Assembly (NCBI GenBank): GCA_031430595.1
Contig: JANPBU010000024.1
Span: 1 to 64,000, forward strand
Direction: 5' to 3'
DNA from: JANNBN01 sp031430595
Lineage (GTDB): Bacteria > Actinomycetota > Acidimicrobiia > Acidimicrobiales > JANYDT01
Length of the DNA: 64,000 bases
The notes under the pieces were generated by a model that searched no databases, was not told where the DNA came from, and worked only from the letters and a program-made list of their open reading frames with translations. Made by a program: the position numbers and the translations under genes. Positions 49,325-58,254 of the stretch are shown piece after piece; position 1 is the stretch's first letter, and every line of letters begins with the position of its first letter.

Positions 49325-50262
49325 ACCGAGAAAACGAGTCTGAGAGTTAGACTGATTCCGAGTGCTCTTCTTCGCTCTCTAACCCAGGCCCCGAACGTGG
49401 CCATTTGGACAGACCTTCGGAGGGTAGAAGTGTCTCGATATTGAAATAGCAGTGCATCATTTTGCGACGTCACTCCGCGCAGTGCTTCGACAAGCTCCGT
49501 AGGGTCTTCGGTAACCGTTCGTTGACGTGTCGAGCGTGTAGGAAGGTCCGAGACATTTGTGTCGTGACGACGATAATTTCCGAGCACCTCATTGATTCGC
49601 ACCAAGTCAGTTGACTGCGTAAATAACATTTGGAGAAAATGATCAGGTGTCGTTGTCGAAGGAAACCGGAGGTTCTCTGGTATCAATTCTCGTCGGAACG
49701 CAAGTGCGGAACCGCTTGCAGGGGGCCGGTGGAGTGCTTCTTCGAAGCCCACGAGAGTCGCCCGCTCCGGGGTGGATGAATACAAGTCGAAAAAGGTTCC
49801 CAGGTGATCTCCAGAACTGACCTGAAACGAGGTAGATGCGTAAACCGCCAAGTCGTGAAAGACTGCTTTTGCGCCTGTCTTCTGTATAAATTGCATGACA
49901 CGTTCCGTTTTCTGCGGATACCATTCGTCGTCGTGATCAGCACAAAAAACAATGTCTGAGGTTGAAGATCGAAGCGCTAGCTCATAAGAACGACGCATGC
50001 CTAGATTTTGATTGTTCGTTATCCTCCGGAGCTCTCCGGAATAACCCCTTAGCCCGCGTGTCGCATGATCAGACCACTCCCTATCTCCGCTGTCATCGAC
50101 CAGAACTATCTGATCCAAGGGTTCGACTTGTTGAACCATGGACTGCAGTTGCCGCTCGATGAAAGGCGAGCGGTACATGCAAATGACCGCTCCGATCGAT
50201 GGTCGTTTCTCACGCTCGATTTGGCTGGAATCGTTCGCTTTCGAGTTCATAATCTGCGTCAA
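49249..50262 (-). CDS. Glycosyltransferase family 2
   Basis: A 337-residue GT-A enzyme. The first motif is GAVICMYRSPFIERQLQSMV, with DQIVLVDDSGDREW. The metal site is FCADHDDEWYPQKTERVMQF, and the acceptor region includes PDHFLQMLF. Similar proteins act in capsule and O-antigen synthesis. It reads toward the preceding GT2 gene, and both C-termini are encoded in the shared 49249-49324. No conserved motif falls in that overlap, so one end may be flexible. Confidence 0.85.
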   Translation of the reverse strand: MTQIMNSKANDSSQIEREKRPSIGAVICMYRSPFIERQLQSMVQQVEPLDQIVLVDDSGDREWSDHATRGLRGYSGELRRITNNQNLGMRRSYELALRSSTSDIVFCADHDDEWYPQKTERVMQFIQKTGAKAVFHDLAVYASTSFQVSSGDHLGTFFDLYSSTPERATLVGFEEALHRPPASGSALAFRRELIPENLRFPSTTTPDHFLQMLFTQSTDLVRINEVLGNYRRHDTNVSDLPTRSTRQRTVTEDPTELVEALRGVTSQNDALLFQYRDTSTLRRSVQMATFGAWVRERRRALGISLTLRLVFSVYKRPWRLAGDLLRRKYRKSAACSS

Positions 50263-50435
50263 TTTGGGCCATTCTGTCGGCAGGCATGACTGCTGCTCGT
50301 TCGTCTCGGCTCGGCGGCATTGATGCCGAAGTTGTGAAAGACCTCATAAAGCTATAACAGATCGAGCTCCAATCGGGGTGATGCGCAGTCGGTCGAGCTA
50401 GAAGTGGTCTTCCTGAGCTTCAACGAAAGACGTTG

Positions 50436-51197
50436 ATGTGTAACTGTCCATGCCAAGCTGTATGGGTGCGAAGCGACCGGGACGAATTGTGGGAAATCAA
50501 CGCCGGGTGGTGGCAAGACGGCTTCACTGACGGCGCCGACCCGGAGTACACCGAGCAAATCATCCCGATGGCCGCCGAACGGCTGGTGGGCCTAAAACGG
50601 GTGCTCGACATCGGCACCGGTGAAGGGCAACTCGCCCGTCTGGCAACAGGTCTGGGCATCGAGACTGTCGTGGGCGTCGACCCGACCCTCGCCCAGGTCG
50701 TCACCGCTGCCGAGCGTGCCGGTGGCCCGACATATGCCCGGGCCGAGGCTGCCGCCCTTCCGTTCCCTGACGAATCGTTCGACGGTGTCCTCGCCTGCCT
50801 CGTGTTCGAACATATCAGCGCCGTCGATGCGGCTATTGCCGAAGTGGCCCGTGTACTCGAACCGGGTGGCCGGTTCCTGTTCTTCCTCAATCACCCCTTA
50901 TTGCAAACCCCAGGCAGCGGGTGGATTGACGATCAAATTATCGAAGAGCAGTATTGGCGCATTGGGCCCTATCTCATCGAATCTGACGTCATCGAAGAAG
51001 TCGAAAAGAACGTGTTCATACCGTTTGTACACAGACCAATGTCTCGCTACATCAACGCTATGGCTGCAAACGGTCTCTTCCTCACCGAAATGCAAGAGCC
51101 GGCACCGCCTCCGGGTTTTCTTGCGAAGGCAGCTGACTACGGAGACGCCGACACGATTCCGCGCCTTCTCCTTCTGCACGCAACCAAGATGGTCTAA
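50436..51197 (+). CDS. Class I SAM-dependent methyltransferase
   Basis: A 253-residue enzyme of the UbiE/Methyltransf_11 type: VLDIGTGEGQLARLATGLGI, VVGVDPTLAQV, ALPFPDESFDGVLACLVFEH and VLEPGGRFLFFLNHP. The start could be the ATG at 50436 or the GTG at 50466, since the codons between are Cys-rich and unlike the family. It stands 6 bp before rapZ and so probably belongs to that operon and not to the glycan locus. The substrate is unknown. The upstream gap 50263-50435 shows no clear signal. Confidence 0.83.
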   Translation: MCNCPCQAVWVRSDRDELWEINAGWWQDGFTDGADPEYTEQIIPMAAERLVGLKRVLDIGTGEGQLARLATGLGIETVVGVDPTLAQVVTAAERAGGPTYARAEAAALPFPDESFDGVLACLVFEHISAVDAAIAEVARVLEPGGRFLFFLNHPLLQTPGSGWIDDQIIEEQYWRIGPYLIESDVIEEVEKNVFIPFVHRPMSRYINAMAANGLFLTEMQEPAPPPGFLAKAADYGDADTIPRLLLLHATKMV

Positions 51198-51203
51198 CCA
51201 GCA

Positions 51204-52070
51204 GTGGCCGAATATGTAGTCATCACCGGGATGTCGGGGGCTGGTCGAAGCACCGTCGCGAACGTCTTTGAAGATCTCGGCTGGTTCGTCATCGACAATA
51301 TGCCCCTCCCTCTCGTGGGAAAGGTCGCTGAACTGCTCGACGTCCCAAGTTCAACGATCGACCGGGTCGCCCTTGTGGTTGGCCGAAATGCCCCCGACGA
51401 GTTAGGTAGCGGAGGCATCCCGCAAGCGCTCGATCAGTTGCGAGCTGCCGGTAGCCGTGTACGCCTCGCATTCCTTGACGCCAACGACGAGGTGCTCGTT
51501 CGTCGCTACGAGGGCAATCGCCGTCGTCATCCGCTCGCCGAAGCTGAGGGTCCGTTAATTGGCGTAATGCGTGAGCGCATTATTCTTGACCAGGCTAAAG
51601 CGCTCGCCGATGTCGTTATCGACTCGTCAAATATGAATGTGCACGAACTACGCGACCGAGTAATAAGTGTGTTTGGTACCGCTCGCCCCGATGAAGGAAT
51701 GGCGGTGTCAGTCGTGTCATTCGGCTTCAAGCACGGCCTTCCCACCGACGTTGATTTGGTATTCGACCTTCGATTCCTGCCGAACCCGTATTGGGATGAA
51801 GCGATGCGTACGCTTACGGGTCTTGATGCTCCGGTACGAGAATTCGTTCTCGGACAGCCTGCAGCCCAACAGTTTTTGGCGAAAGTCACTGACCTTCTTC
51901 AGATGCTTCTTCCCGCTTACGCCAAAGAGGGAAAGTCCTATCTGTCGATAGCAATTGGTTGCACCGGCGGTCAGCATCGAAGTGTGGCCATGTCTGAAGA
52001 AATTGGTAAGGCTTTGACCAACCTCCCTTACCCGGTAATGGTGAGACATCGTGACCTCCACAAACGCTGA
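51204..52070 (+). CDS. rapZ: RapZ-family nucleotide-binding protein
   Basis: A 288-residue P-loop protein (YvcJ/RapZ). The Walker A loop is GMSGAGRSTVANVFEDLGW, and the conserved segments VIDNMP, RRRHPL, SFGFKHGLP, DLRFLPNPYW and IGCTGGQHRSV are all present. In E. coli RapZ guides RNase E to the small RNA GlmZ and senses glucosamine-6-phosphate. In Gram-positives it binds nucleotides, with less defined output. It heads the conserved block rapZ-yvcK-(whiA)-gap-pgk-tpiA. GTG start. It overlaps yvcK by 20 bp. Confidence 0.95.
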   Translation: MAEYVVITGMSGAGRSTVANVFEDLGWFVIDNMPLPLVGKVAELLDVPSSTIDRVALVVGRNAPDELGSGGIPQALDQLRAAGSRVRLAFLDANDEVLVRRYEGNRRRHPLAEAEGPLIGVMRERIILDQAKALADVVIDSSNMNVHELRDRVISVFGTARPDEGMAVSVVSFGFKHGLPTDVDLVFDLRFLPNPYWDEAMRTLTGLDAPVREFVLGQPAAQQFLAKVTDLLQMLLPAYAKEGKSYLSIAIGCTGGQHRSVAMSEEIGKALTNLPYPVMVRHRDLHKR

Positions 52071-52995
52071 ACTTTCCAACGCAACGAACAACCTGCAGCC
52101 CAAGGTGGTTGCCCTCGGTGGGGGATACGGGCTGTCGACAACTCTGCGGGCGATTCGGCGCTATTCAACCGACATTGCCGGAATTGTTTCCGTTGCCGAT
52201 GACGGAGGTTCAAGCGGGCGTCTTCGCCGGGCCTTCGGGATTCCAGCCCCTGGCGATGTGCGGCGTTGCATCGTGGCGCTGTCCGACCCGTCGTCGACTT
52301 GGGCTCGAACCCTTGAACACCGCTTCGATTCCTCAGAACTGGAAGGTCACCCGGTCGGAAACATCGTGCTCGCCGGTCTGGCCGAAGTCCTGGGCGATTT
52401 TGGTTTAGCTATCGACGAGGCGTTGCGCCTCTCGGGTGGCGTTGGTCGCCTACTTCCCGCTACTTCTGAACCGGTGGAATTGAAGGCGTCGTTTCGAAGC
52501 ATCGATCAAACTTTGCAGCCGGTCGAGGGCGAAGTGCATGGGGAAGCAGCTGTCGGACAAACTCAGGGCATCACGGGTTTGACGCTGGTTCCCGATAACC
52601 CTTCGGTGAACCCCGACGTGTTGACCCTTATTGCCGAAGCCGACCAAATTGTGATCGGTCCGGGGTCGTTGTATACGTCAACCCTCGCGGTGCTCTGTGT
52701 GCCTACGATCAACGAGGCGATACAAAATGCGACCGGGCGAAAGATCTACATCGCGAACCTCGGTGAACAGCACCCAGAAACAACGGGCCACGACGTTGCT
52801 CGACACGTCGAAGCCTTAAAGGAACACGGTGTCGAGGTTGATTTCGTGGTGAGAGACCCGTCGGCGTTGGCTCTCGGTCATGTGGCTGGCCCGACCGTAG
52901 TCGATTGGCCGATGGCTGGTCCGAGCGGAAAACTGCATGATCCGGAACTGCTTGCAGAAGTTTTGATGCAACTGATGCCACCGAACTTTCGTTGA
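52051..52995 (+). CDS. yvcK: YvcK/CofD-like gluconeogenesis factor
   Basis: A 314-residue CofD-fold protein: VVALGGGYGLSTTLRAIRRY, IVSVADDGGSSGRLRRAFG, PAPGDVRRCIVAL and GPGSLYTSTLAVL. YvcK binds UDP-sugars and adjusts carbon flow into the cell wall on gluconeogenic substrates. Translation starts at a GTG 20 bases before the rapZ stop. whiA, which normally follows, is missing: only 108 bp separate this gene from gap. Confidence 0.94.
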   Translation: MTSTNAELSNATNNLQPKVVALGGGYGLSTTLRAIRRYSTDIAGIVSVADDGGSSGRLRRAFGIPAPGDVRRCIVALSDPSSTWARTLEHRFDSSELEGHPVGNIVLAGLAEVLGDFGLAIDEALRLSGGVGRLLPATSEPVELKASFRSIDQTLQPVEGEVHGEAAVGQTQGITGLTLVPDNPSVNPDVLTLIAEADQIVIGPGSLYTSTLAVLCVPTINEAIQNATGRKIYIANLGEQHPETTGHDVARHVEALKEHGVEVDFVVRDPSALALGHVAGPTVVDWPMAGPSGKLHDPELLAEVLMQLMPPNFR

Positions 52996-53103
52996 TTGGC
53001 AATTTTTGCGCCCATGTGTACGCGAGGCAGTGCTCAGATAGAGCAGACTGTCTCGTCTCCTACATGACGGAGAACATCGGTTCACTCAAGGAGCACCAAC
53101 AAC

Positions 53104-54129
53104 ATGGCAGTGCGCGTCGCAATCAACGGATTTGGTCGTATCGGTCGTAACTTCCTTCGGGCAGTGAAACAGCAGGAAGCGTTGACTGGCAAAAAGGTCG
53201 TCGACTTCGTGGCCGTTAATGACTTGACTTCACCTGCAGCCCTCGCTCACCTGTTGAAGTACGACAGCGTTCATGGCCGGTTTGGCACCAACATGAAGGT
53301 CACCAAAACCGGCATCAGTGTCGACGGTGACGAGTTTGTGGTGTCAGCAGAACGCAATCCGGCGGCGCTGAAGTGGGCCGACCTTGGGGTCGACATCGTG
53401 ATTGAGTCGACGGGGTTCTTTACCGACCGCGACAAGGCTGCATTGCACCTTGAAGCTGGCGCAAAGCGGGTCATCGTTTCGGCCCCGTCGAACGGTGCCG
53501 ACGCAACATTCGTTGTTGGCGTTAACGAAGACACTTACGATCCGAAGAAACACATTGTTGTGTCCAACGCCTCGTGCACCACGAACTGCTTCGTTCCGAT
53601 GGTCAAGGTGCTCGACGATGCGTTCGGTATCACGAACGGCTTGATGACCACCGTCCACGCTTACACCGGCGATCAGATGCTGGTCGACGGCCCCCATTCC
53701 GACATGCGCCGCGCCCGTGCTGCAGGAGTAAACATCACCCCATCGTCAACCGGCGCAGCCCGTGCCACGTCATTAGTAATGCCGCATATGAAGGGATTGC
53801 TTGACGGACAGTCATTGCGAGTACCGATTCCTGACGGGTCGATTACCGACTTCACGGGTGTGTTGAAGAAGGCCGCAACGGTCGACCAAGTCAACGCTGC
53901 GTTTGCTGCTGCCGCCAAAAAGGGTCGTATGGCCAAGGTGCTCGACTTCTCAGAAGAACCGTTGGTGTCGTCTGACATTGTTGGCAACCCGGCTTCGTGT
54001 ACGTTCGATTCGAAGCTGACGCAGGTCAACGGCAACCTGGTGAAGGTGTTTGGTTGGTACGACAACGAGTGGGGTTACTCGAATCGCCTGGTTGACCTTT
54101 GTGTGTTCATGGGAAAGAAGCGGGTATAG
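53104..54129 (+). CDS. gap: Glyceraldehyde-3-phosphate dehydrogenase
   Basis: A 341-residue glycolytic enzyme. The NAD-binding N-terminus is VRVAINGFGRIGRNFLRAVK, and the catalytic Cys is in SNASCTTNCFVPMVKVL. Further family segments are THAYTGDQ-like VHAYTGDQM, SSTGAARATSLVMP and WYDNEWGYSNRLVDL. An AAGGAG site nine bases before the ATG predicts strong translation. It is first of the gap-pgk-tpiA glycolysis genes. Confidence 0.97.
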   Translation: MAVRVAINGFGRIGRNFLRAVKQQEALTGKKVVDFVAVNDLTSPAALAHLLKYDSVHGRFGTNMKVTKTGISVDGDEFVVSAERNPAALKWADLGVDIVIESTGFFTDRDKAALHLEAGAKRVIVSAPSNGADATFVVGVNEDTYDPKKHIVVSNASCTTNCFVPMVKVLDDAFGITNGLMTTVHAYTGDQMLVDGPHSDMRRARAAGVNITPSSTGAARATSLVMPHMKGLLDGQSLRVPIPDGSITDFTGVLKKAATVDQVNAAFAAAAKKGRMAKVLDFSEEPLVSSDIVGNPASCTFDSKLTQVNGNLVKVFGWYDNEWGYSNRLVDLCVFMGKKRV

Positions 54130-54130
54130 G

Positions 54131-54240
54131 GCGAGTGGCAAGTGGCGAGCGGGTCCTGTCTCCTCCAGGTTTCCTTCCCTCCTCACTCCGTTCCGGGGGC
54201 CCCTTCCGGTCGGGCCACCCCCTCGCCACTTGCCACTCGC
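54131..54240. repeat. 110-bp element with 19-bp perfect terminal inverted repeats
   Basis: GCGAGTGGCAAGTGGCGAG (54131-54149) and its exact complement (54222-54240) bound a C/T-rich centre with GGGGCCCC. It lies directly after the gap stop, where other junctions of this operon are about 24 bp. It may be a small non-coding mobile repeat or a large hairpin ending or stabilising the gap transcript. No second copy is seen in the window. Confidence 0.6.
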
Positions 54241-54339
54241 TTCGCTTGTGGGGCCGAGGTGAAGGGCACAGGGCGAAATCAACAGCCGGTTTTTCGTTTT
54301 AGTTAAGGGCAAAAGTTCAATGCAAAGGAAGTTTTCGTT

Positions 54340-55488
54340 ATGAGGTTTGGGGTTCCGGAGCTTGAGGATCTTGGCGATGTTGGTGGGAAGCGGGTGTTGG
54401 TTCGGTGCGATTTTAATGTGCCCATTTCGGGTGGGTTGATTGATGATGATTTGCGGATTCGGGCTGCGATTCCGACGTTGGAATGGTTGGTGAATAGGGG
54501 GGCGATCGTTACTGCTTGTTCGCATCTTGGTCGGCCTAAGGGTGTCCAAGACTCTAAGTACACGATGGATCCGGTTCGGGTTCGGCTTGGCGAACTGGCG
54601 CCATCGGTGGCGTTGCTTGACAACCTTCGATTCAATGCTGGCGAAGAAGCCAACGATCCGACGTTTGTCAGCACACTTATTGCTGGTCAAGATATGTATG
54701 TAGACGATGCGTTTGGCGCGGCACATCGTTCCCATGCGTCAATTGTTGGGCCACCGGCGTTTCTTCCGAGTGCTGCTGGTCGGTTATTGGCCCGTGAAGT
54801 TGAAGTGCTTGGTGGCCTGCTCGATGCCCCGGCTAAGCCATTTGTGGCCATTCTTGGTGGGTCGAAGGTAAGCGACAAACTGAAGGTTATTGCCGCCCTA
54901 TTGAAACGGTGCGACCAGATCATCATTGGTGGCGGAATGGCGTACACGTTCCTCGCCGCTCAGGGGCACCATATTGGCGGGTCGCTGTTCGAGCCCGACA
55001 TGCTTGAAACGTGTCGGCAGCTGTTGGCCGATCACGGCGACCGATTGGTACTTCCCCACGATGTCACGGCGCTGAGCCCTGACGGCGTGTTCGGGTCAGA
55101 CCCGGCGTCGCGAAGCGGTGAGGTCCGTCAATTGCACAAGGAGATTCCTGACGGTTGGAAAGGCCTCGATATCGGGCCTGGCACCGCAGCTGCCTTCTCC
55201 GATGTGATTGGTGAGGCTCGTACGATCCTTTGGAACGGCCCGATGGGTGTGTTCGAAGACGATCGTTTTATGGCCGGTACACACACGGTTGCTCAAGCTA
55301 TGGCCGACTCGCGAGCATTCACGGTGGTGGGCGGGGGAGACTCCGCAGCGGCGGTTGCGAAGTTCGACCTTGACGACGATATGGACCATGTGTCAACCGG
55401 GGGCGGCGCATCACTCGAATACATTGAACACGGTGACCTTCCGGGCTTGGCCGCACTTCGCGGTGCGGCTACCCGCATGGGCCTTTAG
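54340..55488 (+). CDS. pgk: Phosphoglycerate kinase
   Basis: A 382-residue kinase that forms ATP from 1,3-bisphosphoglycerate. Seen are KRVLVRCDFNVPISGG, TACSHLGRPKG, LLDNLRFNAGEEAND, FVAILGGSKVSDKLKVI, LWNGPMGVFEDDRF and VVGGGDSAAAVAKF. It is slightly shorter than the usual 390-400. The first 65 codons use mainly G or T in third position, unlike the rest of the gene and its neighbours. Confidence 0.97.
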   Translation: MRFGVPELEDLGDVGGKRVLVRCDFNVPISGGLIDDDLRIRAAIPTLEWLVNRGAIVTACSHLGRPKGVQDSKYTMDPVRVRLGELAPSVALLDNLRFNAGEEANDPTFVSTLIAGQDMYVDDAFGAAHRSHASIVGPPAFLPSAAGRLLAREVEVLGGLLDAPAKPFVAILGGSKVSDKLKVIAALLKRCDQIIIGGGMAYTFLAAQGHHIGGSLFEPDMLETCRQLLADHGDRLVLPHDVTALSPDGVFGSDPASRSGEVRQLHKEIPDGWKGLDIGPGTAAAFSDVIGEARTILWNGPMGVFEDDRFMAGTHTVAQAMADSRAFTVVGGGDSAAAVAKFDLDDDMDHVSTGGGASLEYIEHGDLPGLAALRGAATRMGL

Positions 55489-55512
55489 TACTTACGAGAA
55501 AACGAGAACATC

Positions 55513-56295
55513 ATGGCAAACCTTCGTCGTCCGCTGATTAGTGGCAACTGGAAAATGAATCACAACCACTTCGAAGCGCTGCATTGCGTCGAGAAGTTAG
55601 CCATGCGCTTGTCATCCGACGATTACGCCCACGTCGATGTAAGCGTTCACCCTCCGTTCACCGACCTTCGAACCGTTCAGACGTACATCAGCTCAGAACG
55701 AAAGGTGTTGCTCGCAGTTGGTGCGCAGCATTGTCATGCTCAAGACAACGGCGCCTTTACTGGTGAGGTCAGCCCTGCGTTCTTGGCCAAGCTGGAAGTG
55801 CAGTTTGTGATTGTTGGCCATTCCGAGCGACGCCAGCATTTCGGCGAGACCGACGAAGGCGTCAATGCCAAGGTGAAGGCTGTGTTGAAGCACGCCATGA
55901 CTCCCATCATGTGCGTCGGCGAAACGCTGGAACAGCGCGAAGTGGGCGAAGCTGAACCGATCGTTCGGGCGCAAATCGTGGCCGGCCTTGACGCGGTGTC
56001 AGCTGAAGCCGTCGGTGGAATGGTGATTGCGTACGAGCCCATTTGGGCGATCGGAACCGGGAAAACCGCGACTTCCGAGGACGCGCAAACGATGTGTGCT
56101 GCGGTTCGGGCCCAGGTGAGCGACTCCTTCGGCCCAGAAGCGGCTATGCGAGTTCGTATCCAGTACGGTGGTTCAGCCAAGTCGGGAAATGCCGCGGAGC
56201 TCATGGGTCAACACGACATCGATGGTCTGTTGGTCGGTGGGGCCAGCCTCGACCCCGATGAGTTCGCCAAAATCATCCAGGCCTCGCGTCCCTGA
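55513..56295 (+). CDS. tpiA: Triosephosphate isomerase
   Basis: A 260-residue TIM-barrel enzyme: GNWKMNHNHFEAL (substrate Lys), FVIVGHSERRQHFGETD (catalytic His), VIAYEPIWAIGTGKTA (catalytic Glu), YGGSAKSGNA and VGGASL. It follows pgk by 24 bp. In many actinobacteria secG comes next. Here an ABC transporter operon of about 4 kb lies between them. Confidence 0.97.
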   Translation: MANLRRPLISGNWKMNHNHFEALHCVEKLAMRLSSDDYAHVDVSVHPPFTDLRTVQTYISSERKVLLAVGAQHCHAQDNGAFTGEVSPAFLAKLEVQFVIVGHSERRQHFGETDEGVNAKVKAVLKHAMTPIMCVGETLEQREVGEAEPIVRAQIVAGLDAVSAEAVGGMVIAYEPIWAIGTGKTATSEDAQTMCAAVRAQVSDSFGPEAAMRVRIQYGGSAKSGNAAELMGQHDIDGLLVGGASLDPDEFAKIIQASRP

Positions 56296-56452
56296 TCGAC
56301 GTGTCGAGTTAACCCGATTCATCGCTCGCTGGCGAGATAAGTGGCGTTTGTCATGTTGTTTCCATCGTTGACTGCTAAATTAAGCGGAAAATCGCCAGCG
56401 TGACTCGACTCTGAGGCCCTGCGCGACTTGACCCAGGAGAGAGACCGCAATT

Positions 56453-58186
56453 ATGCAGAAATCAGTTCAACGAAAGGCGCTCGTAGTTGGGCTTGTGGGC
56501 GTACTCGCTCTAACAGGCACGGCGAACGCTGCCACGAAAAAGAAGGCAAAGGCGAAGGCCACCACCATCGCTAAGACAGTTGCCGCGCCAGTAACCACTG
56601 CTGCTGCCGCTCCCACCACCCTCGCAGCCGCTGCTGGCAGTGCAACCTGTTCAAAAATCGGTGGAACGTTCCGAGACGGCTGGAACTTCGCCGCTTCCGA
56701 CTCCACCCACTATGACCCAGGCTTGACCACCGAACTTATCGGTGCGCAGGTCAATAACATGATCTTCGACGGCCTTACGCGGGTCAACGCCCTGACAAAC
56801 AAGGTCCAGGCCGACGTTGCCGAGTCATACAGCGCCAATGCTGCAGCGACCGTCTGGACGTTCAAAATCCGTAAAGGTGTGAAGTTCAGCAATGGTGAAG
56901 ACGTTCTGCCATCAACGTTCAAGAAGAGCTGGGAGCGTAACGTTGCACCTAGCTTTGGCTCAGAATACGCGTCATTGGCCAACATCATTGACGGTTACGA
57001 CGCCATCGCACTAGGAAAGGCCAAAGAACTGAACATCGTGGCCGACGATGCCACGATGACGCTTACGGTAAATCTCAAGTCCCCGTACGGTTTGTTCGCA
57101 AACATCGTGACCCACAACTTCTTCTTCCCGCTTCCTAAGCAAGCATTCGAGTTAGGTGCCGATTGGGAGACCAAGGGCCAGATCGTCGGAAACGGGGCTT
57201 TCAAACTCGAAAAGCACGTCCAAGATCAGTCCGCTCGATTGGTGCGGAACGAAACCTACTTCGGTGGCATATACGGCCAAAAGGCCTGCCTCGATGCTGT
57301 CGAGATGAAGGTGTCGAAAGACCCGCTTGTTGCGTACAACGATTTCCTGGCCGGAAACACTGATGGTGGTCCAATTCCAATCGGCAAGTGGAAGGAAGCG
57401 ACCGCTAAGTACACTGACCGTGCGGCACCTCCAACGCTGTCAATCGGCTACCTCGGTTTCAACTGGAATGACAAGACGGTCGGTGGTTTCGCCAACACCA
57501 AGCTTCGTCAGGCGATTCAAGCTTCGATCGACCGCGATCAAATCATTGAAGTCATCAATCAGGGTTCAGTGAAGGCCGCTCTTGGGATTACTCCACCCGG
57601 TATCGCAGGTTACAAAGCTGGTTTGTCGAAGAACCCAGCCAACTCTAAGGCCGACAAGGCTCTGGCCAAGAAGTTGTTCGACGAGTGGTCGAATGGTAAA
57701 AACACCCCAAAAATTGAGTACCACTTCCGCAATAACTCGGCTGCCGTGGCATTTGCCCAGCTTCTACAGGCCCAGGTCAAAGATGCCATTGGTCTCGAAC
57801 TTGTACTTAAGCCCGAAGTACCCCGTGGGTTCTTCTCACGACTGGGTACTGAAAACTACCAAATGTTCCAAAGTGGTTGGATCTTTGACTACAACGGTTA
57901 TGACAATGGTATGAACGAATTGTTCCAAACGAACGACGATGTATCAAACAACTCGACTGACTTCTCGGTCGCTCAGTTCGACAAGTTGGTCACCGCTGCT
58001 AAGTCCGAGGGAGACCCAGCTAAGTCCGCTGCTCTCTTTAACCAGGCGGAGGCTTTGCTTCTTGACAGCGCAATCGTGATTCCAACCACCTGGGGTCGCA
58101 ACCAAAATGTTGTGAACGAAAAAGTTGGAACCTACCCAGTTACGGCATTCGGCTTTGCCGAATTCGCTTTGGTAACAATGAAGTAA
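56453..58186 (+). CDS. Peptide ABC transporter substrate-binding protein
   Basis: A 577-residue family 5 extracellular binding protein (OppA/DppA type). The signal peptide is MQKSVQRKALVVGLVGVLAL, ending near TANA|AT. It has no lipobox Cys, although such proteins are usually lipoproteins in Gram-positives. A Lys/Ala/Thr-rich linker (about 27-62) precedes the binding domain with VWTFKIRKGVKFSNGEDVLP and LRQAIQASIDRDQII. A GGAGAG site precedes the ATG. It is followed by a strong hairpin and two permease genes, with no ATPase gene. Confidence 0.93.
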   Translation: MQKSVQRKALVVGLVGVLALTGTANAATKKKAKAKATTIAKTVAAPVTTAAAAPTTLAAAAGSATCSKIGGTFRDGWNFAASDSTHYDPGLTTELIGAQVNNMIFDGLTRVNALTNKVQADVAESYSANAAATVWTFKIRKGVKFSNGEDVLPSTFKKSWERNVAPSFGSEYASLANIIDGYDAIALGKAKELNIVADDATMTLTVNLKSPYGLFANIVTHNFFFPLPKQAFELGADWETKGQIVGNGAFKLEKHVQDQSARLVRNETYFGGIYGQKACLDAVEMKVSKDPLVAYNDFLAGNTDGGPIPIGKWKEATAKYTDRAAPPTLSIGYLGFNWNDKTVGGFANTKLRQAIQASIDRDQIIEVINQGSVKAALGITPPGIAGYKAGLSKNPANSKADKALAKKLFDEWSNGKNTPKIEYHFRNNSAAVAFAQLLQAQVKDAIGLELVLKPEVPRGFFSRLGTENYQMFQSGWIFDYNGYDNGMNELFQTNDDVSNNSTDFSVAQFDKLVTAAKSEGDPAKSAALFNQAEALLLDSAIVIPTTWGRNQNVVNEKVGTYPVTAFGFAEFALVTMK

Positions 58187-58203
58187 GGTCACAACGATGT
58201 TGA

Positions 58204-58237
58204 GGGTCGCAGTCGTGAGTTTTTGCGATTGCGGCCC
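58204..58237 (+). other. Intercistronic hairpin after the binding-protein gene
   Basis: GGGTCGCAGTCG (58204-58215) pairs with CGATTGCGGCCC (58226-58237) over all 12 positions if two G-U pairs are allowed. TTCATCCTTTCC follows. It is probably a partial terminator or 3' stabiliser that keeps the binding protein more abundant than the permease. Confidence 0.6.
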
Positions 58238-58254
58238 TTCATCCTTTCCTCATT

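Noticed and set aside
41905..50262. Glycan cluster as a mobile genomic island
   Set aside because: No integrase, transposase, tRNA target or flanking direct repeat is visible. Only composition and position suggest acquisition.
56322..56338. Terminator after tpiA (CTCGCTGGCGAG)
   Set aside because: The stem is only four or five pairs and no T-run follows, too weak to call.
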